A stretch of 49,340 nucleotides of DNA, from NCBI GenBank assembly GCA_947644195.1, contig CANRZB010000027.1:1-49340 (forward strand), read 5' to 3'. The notes below the pieces were generated by a model that saw only the letters and a list, made by a program, of their open reading frames with translations, did no database searches and was not told where the DNA came from. Both the position numbers and the translations under genes were made by a program. The stretch comes from an uncultured Clostridium sp. GTDB taxonomy: Bacteria > Bacillota > Clostridia > Lachnospirales > Lachnospiraceae. Positions 8,460 through 14,897 of this stretch are shown one piece after another (the first letter of the stretch is position 1; each line of letters begins with the position of its first letter).

Positions 8460-8620
8460 TGCATGATTTTTGGTGTACCAATCCTGATGATATGTATTAT
8501 GAAGTTCTGGCAGAGAGGGTACGGTTTTTCAAAGAAGACAAGAAGGGGGTTGCCATTATGTGTAAGGTGATTGAGGATATGAGGTTGGAGTCCTTTTTTG
8601 AATATCTTAATATCTCCTGA
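8459..8620 (+). pseudogene. Relic of an Rpn-family nuclease (C-terminal piece)
   Basis: The frame from 8459 to the TGA at 8618-8620 encodes MHDFWCTNPDDMYYEVLAE, then RVRFFKEDKKGV and AIMCKVIEDMR. I recognise this as a conserved block near the end of Rpn/PDDEXK family proteins (NPDDMYY ... RVRYFKEDEKGV). The catalytic N-terminal part is missing, so this is a degraded copy and not the same subfamily as the intact gene at 6083-7042. Confidence 0.6.
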
Positions 8621-8641
8621 TATCTGTTTTTCTAAAATTCT

Positions 8642-8671
8642 AACGTTTATGTCGTATTTTCCTACGTTTAT
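8642..8671 (+). promoter_or_regulatory. LytTR (AgrA-type) direct-repeat binding site
   Basis: Two 9-base direct repeats, AACGTTTAT at 8642-8650 and TACGTTTAT at 8663-8671, separated by 12 bases (21-base period, two helical turns). Sequence and spacing fit the AgrA/LytTR consensus as I know it. A promoter begins 11 bases downstream, and a LytTR regulator is encoded in the operon that follows, which strongly suggests positive autoregulation. Confidence 0.8.
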
Positions 8672-8681
8672 GTAAAAGGTA

Positions 8682-8709
8682 TTTACATTGCTGAGATAAT
8701 TAGTATGAT
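8682..8709 (+). promoter_or_regulatory. Promoter downstream of the LytTR site
   Basis: TTTACA at 8682-8687, 16-base spacer, TATGAT at 8704-8709. It starts 11 bases after the LytTR repeats, a class I/II activator arrangement. Transcription would begin near 8716, ahead of the mini-ORF at 8757. Confidence 0.65.
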
Positions 8710-8756
8710 GTAAATAGTCCGGGCAATACAAGAGTATATACGGAAAGGAAAAGCCG

Positions 8757-8798
8757 TTGGTTAAGAAATGGTATAATTGGATTATGAGCTGGTGGTAA
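8757..8798 (+). CDS. Putative 13-residue Trp-rich peptide (possible pheromone or leader peptide)
   Basis: A TTG at 8757 follows AAAGGA (8744-8749) with a 7-base gap and opens MVKKWYNWIMSWW, then TAA at 8796-8798. The peptide is short and cationic at the N-terminus, with four tryptophans and a terminal Trp pair. It is the first possible translated element after the LytTR-controlled promoter and lies directly before an AgrC-like receptor kinase gene. A weak hairpin plus T run (8797-8824) follows and could attenuate read-through. It could be the missing signal peptide, a leader peptide, or a chance frame; a 13-codon ORF alone is weak evidence. Confidence 0.35.
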   Translation: MVKKWYNWIMSWW

Positions 8799-8834
8799 GG
8801 TCGTAATCATAAGACTTTTTCTTAGGTGTAAATG

Positions 8835-8845
8835 TATGTTATAAT
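8835..8845 (+). promoter_or_regulatory. Second, extended -10 promoter for the kinase gene
   Basis: TATAAT at 8840-8845 is preceded by TG one base upstream (extended -10). The -35 region is poor (a T-rich stretch at 8816-8822). It lies 30 bases before the kinase ATG and may provide basal expression of the receptor independent of the LytTR site. Confidence 0.5.
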
Positions 8846-8875
8846 ATATAGATATTTATAACTTAGGAGAAAGAA

Positions 8876-10177
8876 ATGGATATACTTTGTAAGGTCATTA
8901 CAAATCTTCTACATGTAGTAGGGATATTGATAGTGTGTTGTGCTTATTTAAGATTACCAGAAAAGGTTGAAGATAAGTACAGATGGTTTAAGGTTTTTAT
9001 AATTATATTAATTGCTTCCCTAATTGATAATGCAATCACGGATCCAACGATTGCATTATCAATTTATTTGTTGTGGGTGGTTATAATAATATTAATTTTT
9101 TTTGAGGATGATATTAAAAGGTTAATAATATGTGCAATCTGGGTATCCATTATTGTAGAAATCGTTGACATGATTTTCTTCTCAATTATGAATATAATTA
9201 ATATGGTAATAGAACATCAAAATACATATTTAGAAGAATTATTAGCCTTGATTTTATCTGTTGGAGTAATCTATTTTGTAGGTGTATTTCTTAGAAAAAT
9301 TGATAATAATGGAATTAAGACAATTAGTTGGAAATATATATTCATATTTACAGTAATACTTATTGCAGACTTAATTATTTTAACATTGATGGCAAATGTT
9401 ACTTTAGAGGAACAGGCATATAAACATAAAATTACGTATACGGTAATTTATACCGCTGTAGTTATCGGTATCTTTATCCAGCTAGCAGCCATTATACTAC
9501 TGTTAGTGTCCAGAAACAGTTATCAAGAAAAAGAGCATATTATAGCACAGTACCTGGAAGAACAGGTGAAATATTATGAGTATCTCAGAGACCAGGAAAA
9601 AGAAACAAAAAAATTTAGGCATGATATCAGAGGGCACCTGTATTTTCTAAATAAATTGAAAAAAGAGGGAAAGAATCAAGAGTTTGAAGAATACTTGCAA
9701 GAAATGATAGGCAGGGTGGATGGCTTAGGTAATAGGGTACATGTGGGGAATGGCATCGTGAATGCTGTATTGAGTAAGGCGGACACAGAGGCACGGGAAA
9801 AGCAAATTGCGTTGGAGATTTCCGGGCACTTGCCTGCCAAATGTAACATCAGTGTATATCATCTATGTACGATATTTTCCAATTTGCTAAATAATGCACT
9901 TGAAGCAGCAGAGCAGACAGAGAAACGAAAGATTTGGGTAATCTGTCGCTATACTAAAGAAGAGATTATTGTGGAGATTGGCAATTATTTTAATGCATCC
10001 AATAAGGTTGGGGAAAATAATTTGCAAACATCCAAAACAGACAGTAATTATCATGGCTGGGGAATGAAAAATGTGAAGGATAGTGTAGAGAGCTGCAGAG
10101 GATTAATTGATATTGAGATTATAGAGGATAGATTTATTGTCTCAGTTACCTTAAATAATGAAAATGAGGATTCGTAA
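8876..10177 (+). CDS. AgrC-like sensor histidine kinase (GHKL, HPK10 type)
   Basis: A 433-aa protein. The N-terminal half (1-215) has about six membrane helices and little else, as in peptide-sensing AgrC/ComD-type kinases. A coiled linker (about 220-245) leads to the H-box FRHDIRGH with H249, then the N-box SNLLNNALEAAE and the G-box HGWGMKNVKDSVE of the ATPase domain. It should phosphorylate the LytTR regulator encoded next, whose start lies one base past its stop. Ligands of this class are normally short extracellular peptides; no AgrB/AgrD pair is visible nearby. RBS TAGGAG at 8864-8869. Confidence 0.9.
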   Translation: MDILCKVITNLLHVVGILIVCCAYLRLPEKVEDKYRWFKVFIIILIASLIDNAITDPTIALSIYLLWVVIIILIFFEDDIKRLIICAIWVSIIVEIVDMIFFSIMNIINMVIEHQNTYLEELLALILSVGVIYFVGVFLRKIDNNGIKTISWKYIFIFTVILIADLIILTLMANVTLEEQAYKHKITYTVIYTAVVIGIFIQLAAIILLLVSRNSYQEKEHIIAQYLEEQVKYYEYLRDQEKETKKFRHDIRGHLYFLNKLKKEGKNQEFEEYLQEMIGRVDGLGNRVHVGNGIVNAVLSKADTEAREKQIALEISGHLPAKCNISVYHLCTIFSNLLNNALEAAEQTEKRKIWVICRYTKEEIIVEIGNYFNASNKVGENNLQTSKTDSNYHGWGMKNVKDSVESCRGLIDIEIIEDRFIVSVTLNNENEDS

Positions 10178-10178
10178 A

Positions 10179-10877
10179 ATGAAAATAGCAATTATAGATG
10201 ATGAAAAAAATTGGAGGGATTCTGCACGCAGCGCTGTGCAGGAATATGTGGACCCAAGAGATCAAATAGAATTGTTTTCTTCGGGAATTACTTTTTTAAA
10301 CAGGCATAAAGAGTATGATGTAGTATTAATGGACATTGATATGCCAAAATTGGATGGATTTGATACCATTATTCGTTACAAAACGGAATTTTCATCCAGT
10401 ACCATATTAATTTTGACGACCCATCTGGATTATGCGAGGAAAGGATATCTGGTGGATGCATTTCGTTATATTGACAAGGCAAAAATGGAAGAAGAATTAG
10501 ATGAAGCATTCGAAAAGATCCGTGAAATCAATCGTAAAAATCAATTTTCTGTGGTTGGACGGAATGGGAAAAAAGTCAAAACAATTTTGATTAAAGACAT
10601 CTATTACATTGAGACAGCTGGTAGATATTGCGCCATTACCACAGCAGATGAAAGATATGAATGTTCGGAGTCTGTGGGAGTGTTAGAGGAAAAACTAGAA
10701 GAATATGGATTTTTTCGATGTCATAAATCCTTTCTGGTAAATTTAAATGCGGTGAAATATCTGGATAATACGTTCGCCTATTTTCCGGGAAATAAGAAAG
10801 CATATATTAGTGTGAGAAAATATGTGGAGACAAAAAGAAGGTATATTGCTATTAGAAAGAAGTATGCCGCTATGTGA
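10179..10877 (+). CDS. LytTR-family response regulator (AgrA-like)
   Basis: A 232-aa regulator with a receiver domain (acidic D7/D8, phospho-acceptor D52 in LMDIDMP, switch Thr in LILTTH) and a C-terminal LytTR DNA-binding domain (about 125-228; IYYIETAGRYCAI, then FFRCHKSFLVNLNAV). I start it at the ATG at 10179, just after the kinase stop and eight bases after TGAGGA; an upstream in-frame ATG at 10158 overlaps the kinase. It pairs with the kinase and is expected to bind the direct repeats at 8642-8671. Confidence 0.92.
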   Translation: MKIAIIDDEKNWRDSARSAVQEYVDPRDQIELFSSGITFLNRHKEYDVVLMDIDMPKLDGFDTIIRYKTEFSSSTILILTTHLDYARKGYLVDAFRYIDKAKMEEELDEAFEKIREINRKNQFSVVGRNGKKVKTILIKDIYYIETAGRYCAITTADERYECSESVGVLEEKLEEYGFFRCHKSFLVNLNAVKYLDNTFAYFPGNKKAYISVRKYVETKRRYIAIRKKYAAM

Positions 10878-10952
10878 TTGTAAGAAATATAAGAGGATGA
10901 AAAGACAGGAAGAAGCATGGATATAGTTGTGTTGATAAAAAGGAGGAAAATG

Positions 10953-12332
10953 ATGAATTGGAAAAAAGTATGGATATATTTATTGAGTTTTTTATTGATA
11001 TTATATCAAGTTGGAATGTGTGTACCCATAAAGGTAAGTGCATCCCATATGGATATGAAGAATTTGCTATGGTCACAGGAATATAGTGTATATCGGGCAG
11101 AGAAACAATATAAAAAGTGGATGAAAGATTATCCAAAGTGTATTCAAGGGATAAAAGAATGGAGAAAAATTAATGGAAAATATTCATACCCAGTTACACC
11201 TTATGACAAGGAATGGAAAAATTATATAATGTCAATAGAGCGATATGTCGTTTGCCAGATTCCACAGAAGATACTAGAAGAATTAACTACAGAAGAGTTG
11301 TTTGAATTGGTATTAGATTGTCCGATGGTAACTGATATTTGTTTGTATAATTCAATAGAAGAGGGTGTCAAAATATTAGCTCAGAATTTTAATGGAATGA
11401 ATGAATTGCTTTCCAGATTAGATTGTTTGGAGATAATCACTAAGTATTATGAGAGTTATAATATACCAACAAAACAGCAATTGGACTATGATGTATTATT
11501 AGGCGATACAAATCATCCTGATTATAATGTGATAGTAAAAAATGAGAATCGCATGAGAAAAGCAGATAAAGATGCAAAAGTTATGAATACATTAAATATA
11601 TGTGAAGCTATATTTGAGATAGCTACTGATGAAAATATACTATCCCAACAGGAAGAAGAAGTTTTGACTAAAATAGTTTTACAAAAGAATAAGGAGAAAA
11701 TGGGATCAGAGTGTGTGGAAGGAGCATCCACAGAAATTGATCAAGAAGATAGTATCTTGAATAGATATTTAACGAAATTCTCTATTACATCAGCATCAAG
11801 TAATAAAAAGGGGGCTGCGAAAAGTAGTGGTACTTTTTTTCAGCTTTCAGATAATAGTAAGGTTTATTACACTATATCGAAGAATAAAGAAGCCATTGCA
11901 AACTCAACTATTAGTCAGTTTTTAAAACGCTATGAGGGTATCAAGTTGACTAATGGAGAAGATGCGGTAACTGTTGCAGGGGGCGGAGGAACGAAAGCAT
12001 ATGATTGTTATAATTTTGCTTGGTTAAAAAAGTATGATCCCGCAAATTTATGGAAAAAATGTGTTTTAGGTAGAGATGAACCCTATCGAAAATATAAATA
12101 TTTTAAGAGCGCAAGTAGTCCATCAGGTTCCGGTTGGGTTGGATCGGGACGTAGTCATGCAGTATATGTGGTAAAAAAAGAGGTGTCTTATCGAGATAAT
12201 CATGGAAATGTGAAGTTTTCTCCTTTAGTAAAATCTAAATGGGGGCAAGAGGGACCTTTATTGCAACATCCATTAACATTAAGTAATTATACTAATATTA
12301 CTCAAACAAGTGATTTGGTATGGTATTGTTAA
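10953..12332 (+). CDS. Exported putative cysteine amidase/peptidase
   Basis: A 459-aa protein with a signal peptide ending near VSA-SH. Residues about 60-190 form a helical domain containing QIPQKILEELTTEELFELV, shared with the next gene. The C-terminal part (about 325-459) looks like a papain-fold NlpC/CHAP-type enzyme: C352 in YDCYNFAW, H402 in GRSHAVYV, and a later SKWGQEGPLLQHP motif common in such secreted amidases. A cell-wall or peptide substrate is likely; the specificity is unknown. Of the tandem ATGs at 10950 and 10953 I prefer 10953, six bases after AGGAGG. It sits 75 bases after the LytTR gene in the same direction. Confidence 0.75.
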   Translation: MNWKKVWIYLLSFLLILYQVGMCVPIKVSASHMDMKNLLWSQEYSVYRAEKQYKKWMKDYPKCIQGIKEWRKINGKYSYPVTPYDKEWKNYIMSIERYVVCQIPQKILEELTTEELFELVLDCPMVTDICLYNSIEEGVKILAQNFNGMNELLSRLDCLEIITKYYESYNIPTKQQLDYDVLLGDTNHPDYNVIVKNENRMRKADKDAKVMNTLNICEAIFEIATDENILSQQEEEVLTKIVLQKNKEKMGSECVEGASTEIDQEDSILNRYLTKFSITSASSNKKGAAKSSGTFFQLSDNSKVYYTISKNKEAIANSTISQFLKRYEGIKLTNGEDAVTVAGGGGTKAYDCYNFAWLKKYDPANLWKKCVLGRDEPYRKYKYFKSASSPSGSGWVGSGRSHAVYVVKKEVSYRDNHGNVKFSPLVKSKWGQEGPLLQHPLTLSNYTNITQTSDLVWYC

Positions 12333-12394
12333 AGTAAATGTGATTATTGTTGGCAGATTAATAAAATAGAAATTTTTAATATAAGAGAAATATT

Positions 12395-13153
12395 ATGAAA
12401 AAATTATTAATCAGTTTGCTCTTAATGATTTTTCTGGTTTCCTGTGGAAAAGACGATGTATCACCGCAGAAGGATTCCATTTCAGGTAGGAAAGATGCGC
12501 AGAAAACAGAGGCAACACTTACGGCAACGCCCATGATTACTGCTTTGCCAAGGAAGGCTAAAAAGACTGTAAAAGAGGCTTTTGGCTTGGCATGGGAGGA
12601 AGAATTGATTTTAGAGAAACGAAGGCTGTATTCTTCTTCGGAATATGATAATGTTCGACATGATGATCTATCAGAGTGGAAGGACAAAAATGGTAACTAT
12701 CATTATCCGGAAGGTTATGAAATGTCTATTCAGCCTAGTGATGAAAAAATGGCTGCCCAGCAGATGCCTCAGAAATTATTGGAAGAAATTAGTACCAAAG
12801 AATTATACGATTTAATTATGAGTTTGCCGGAATTTTCTCAGACTTGGGTACGAGATAATTACATTTATTATTTGTTGGATCTATATGTTGAGTATAATTT
12901 TATAGAAAATCTCATGCAAAGGGATGATTGTGCAACGGTAGTTCATGAGCATTATAAGAAATATTCTGCAAAGGAAAAAAAGAAGTACTCTAAGTGTGAA
13001 TATGTAGATGCAGAACCATTGGAAGATTCTGAGAAATGGGAAGCAGGGAAGTTTCGTCTTACGGAAGCGTTAGAGTGGTTTTGCAGATATCGGGAGGGAG
13101 AAAAAGTGCCAAATGAGGATGTTTTTGGCTTGGGGTTATTGGAAAACGATTGA
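12395..13153 (+). CDS. Lipoprotein sharing a domain with the upstream amidase
   Basis: A 252-aa protein with a lipoprotein signal (hydrophobic core then LVSCGK, C17 as lipidated residue) and a Thr-rich linker. Residues about 125-195 (MPQKLLEEISTKELYDLI, SLPEF, YNFIENLMQRDDCATVV) are clearly related to residues 90-165 of the preceding protein, but the cysteine-protease-like domain is absent. This helical module recurs in secreted Firmicute proteins. It could be an immunity-like, inhibitory or anchoring partner of the amidase; that is inference. It follows by 62 bases in the operon. RBS is weak (aagagaaat). Confidence 0.75.
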   Translation: MKKLLISLLLMIFLVSCGKDDVSPQKDSISGRKDAQKTEATLTATPMITALPRKAKKTVKEAFGLAWEEELILEKRRLYSSSEYDNVRHDDLSEWKDKNGNYHYPEGYEMSIQPSDEKMAAQQMPQKLLEEISTKELYDLIMSLPEFSQTWVRDNYIYYLLDLYVEYNFIENLMQRDDCATVVHEHYKKYSAKEKKKYSKCEYVDAEPLEDSEKWEAGKFRLTEALEWFCRYREGEKVPNEDVFGLGLLEND

Positions 13154-13187
13154 GAAATATGGTATAGCAGAGAGGATTGTATAAAAA

Positions 13188-13751
13188 ATGACAGAGGAGC
13201 AGGAGGAGATCGTCAAAATAATTTTCTGGACAGTCATCGCAATCGCGTTATCATTTTGTATTATTAATTTGGTTTGGTATTGGGGTGTCAAAACCAGGTA
13301 TGATGATGCTATTCATGATTTACATAAGGCAGAATCCACAGAACATATGAATCAACCAGAGCTGCTAGACGGTATGTGTGAAATTGTTGAGGATGGTTAT
13401 CGCTACAGAGTGTATGATACTAAATATCTAAAGAGTACTGGTTTTGCATGTGTTTGTTCCGATACAGGTTGGATGAATGAGGAGGAAAAACCAGAACGAA
13501 TTACGGCCGAAGATGGTACCAATGTGGTTTTGAATATCGGTTTCAAAGTATTTTCCCGCTATTCTTTTCAAGTAGATATTGAAAATGTTGATGAAAATTA
13601 TCAAATTAATGTCGATAAATACGGAAAATTAGTTGCAAATAAATATGAAGATCCTCAATTTTTAAAAGAAATGAATACCATACTGGATCAAAACAGGGAA
13701 GAGATTGATCATTTGCTTTCCTTAGCAGATGAGAAATGGAATATTCGATAA
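13188..13751 (+). CDS. Single-pass membrane protein of unknown function
   Basis: A 187-aa protein with one N-terminal membrane segment (about 10-32, IIFWTVIAIALSFCIINLVW) and an outside domain of about 150 residues with mixed strands and an acidic C-terminus. No family recognised. It is the last gene of the run 8876-13751, 34 bases after the lipoprotein gene, so probably part of the LytTR-controlled operon. The start at 13188 has only a distant GAGAGG, so the initiation site is uncertain. Confidence 0.6.
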   Translation: MTEEQEEIVKIIFWTVIAIALSFCIINLVWYWGVKTRYDDAIHDLHKAESTEHMNQPELLDGMCEIVEDGYRYRVYDTKYLKSTGFACVCSDTGWMNEEEKPERITAEDGTNVVLNIGFKVFSRYSFQVDIENVDENYQINVDKYGKLVANKYEDPQFLKEMNTILDQNREEIDHLLSLADEKWNIR

Positions 13752-13807
13752 TTTTTTTGAGATTTGGAAATTTTATGCATATTTTGTGTCTTTTCATCCA
13801 TACTAAC

Positions 13808-13832
13808 CTTAACTTTATTTTGATAAGTTAGG
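13808..13832 (+). promoter_or_regulatory. Hairpin overlapping a ribosome binding site
   Basis: CTTAACTT (13808-13815) can pair with AAGTTAGG (13825-13832, one G-T pair) and so cover the first part of the AGGAGG used by the gene at 13841. It could be a translational control element or a chance structure. Confidence 0.3.
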
Positions 13833-13840
13833 AGGTTTCT

Positions 13841-14272
13841 ATGGAAGACGATACAATTAAGTTATTAAGGGAATGTAATGCAGGGATCAAGATGGGAATT
13901 TCTTCCCTGGAAGATGCTTTAGATAAAGTGGAAAATAAGAGACTATACAGTTTGCTTCAGGAAAGCAAGGACACACATTGCAGATTAGGAAGTGCTACGC
14001 ACCGCTATCTGAGGGAGTATCATGATGAGGGGAAGGAACCGGCCCCCCTCGCAAAAATGATGTCCAAGGTAAAAACAGATATGAAGGTATTGTCGGATCG
14101 AGTGGATGCCGGGATTGCAGATCTGATTACGGATGGATGTAACATGGGAACAAAGTCGCTATACCGTTACCTGAATCAGTATCCGGCAGCAGAGGAAAAG
14201 ATTAAGGAGCTGACAAGGGAAATTATTAGCGTCGAGGAAAAATTAATTGAGGATTTGCGTGTGTATTTGTAA
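13841..14272 (+). CDS. Four-helix-bundle protein (DUF2383/ferritin-like)
   Basis: A 143-aa soluble helical protein: LLRECNAGIKMGISSLEDALDKV, then a helix with KDTHCRLGSATHRYL, and two more helices. The lay-out and spacing of acidic and His residues resemble DUF2383/PA2169-type ferritin-like bundles common in gut Clostridia, where the role is unknown. Metal binding is possible, not shown. Strong RBS (AGGAGG, 13830-13835) before ATG 13841. It appears monocistronic and is followed by a weak hairpin. Confidence 0.7.
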   Translation: MEDDTIKLLRECNAGIKMGISSLEDALDKVENKRLYSLLQESKDTHCRLGSATHRYLREYHDEGKEPAPLAKMMSKVKTDMKVLSDRVDAGIADLITDGCNMGTKSLYRYLNQYPAAEEKIKELTREIISVEEKLIEDLRVYL

Positions 14273-14278
14273 GTAGAT

Positions 14279-14312
14279 TGCCCTGACCGAAAAAGAAGCA
14301 TCGACCAGGGCA
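14279..14312. terminator. Weak terminator-like hairpin
   Basis: TGCCCTG (14279-14285) and CAGGGCA (14306-14312) form a 7-bp stem with a 20-base loop. No T run follows, so it is a weak candidate between the four-helix gene and convergent ilvN. Confidence 0.3.
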
Positions 14313-14396
14313 TATATTAGAATATATTCAGATTTAACATGCAATATAATGAAGCCGGAGATATTGGCTGTTGTCCTTGTGGGACATTAGGGGATG

Positions 14397-14897
14397 CTAC
14401 TTTTCAGTAATACTTAATCCCTCCATGGCAACGCCTCCCCCACGGATAATCTCAATGCGGTTAAGGAAGCATTTTTGCAGTAAAACGATCAGGTCATTGT
14501 TTCGGTTTTCAGTTTGTACACATTCCAACAATACCGTTTCGGGTTTGTAATCAATGACGTTGACGTGAAAGATCTGAGAGATACGAAATATTTCATCAAT
14601 GTCCTGGGTGGAACAGTTATTTATTTTGACAAACATCAATTCTTTCATGTGCATGGCAATATCAGTAAAATCTATCACTTTAATAACTTCCACGCATCTG
14701 TTGAGCTGTTTTTTTGCCTGCTCAAATGTTTTATCATCACTGGTCAGACTAATTGTCATACGGGAGATGGTTTCATCTTCCGTTGGCCCGACCGTTAAGC
14801 TGTCCACGTTATAGGACTTGGCGGAAAATAATCCCGAAATTCTGGCAAGTACGCCGATATCGTTCTCTACATATAAACCGATCCATCTTTTTTTCAT
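14397..14897 (-). CDS. ilvN: Acetolactate synthase small (regulatory) subunit
   Basis: A 166-aa protein with an N-terminal ACT domain (WIGLYVENDIGVLARISGLF, SAKSYNVDSLTVGPTED) and a C-terminal IlvN domain ending in RGGGVAMEGLS. It binds valine or other branched-chain amino acids and controls the catalytic subunit in the first common step of valine/leucine/isoleucine synthesis. Its ATG overlaps the stop of ilvB by four bases (14894-14897), so translation is coupled. Length is normal for the family. Confidence 0.95.
   Translation of the reverse strand: MKKRWIGLYVENDIGVLARISGLFSAKSYNVDSLTVGPTEDETISRMTISLTSDDKTFEQAKKQLNRCVEVIKVIDFTDIAMHMKELMFVKINNCSTQDIDEIFRISQIFHVNVIDYKPETVLLECVQTENRNNDLIVLLQKCFLNRIEIIRGGGVAMEGLSITEK

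Noticed and set aside
8700-10950. AgrB or AgrD homologue for the AgrC-like kinase
   Set aside because: I looked on both strands around the kinase and found no AgrB-like membrane peptidase or AgrD-like precursor; only the 13-residue ORF is present.
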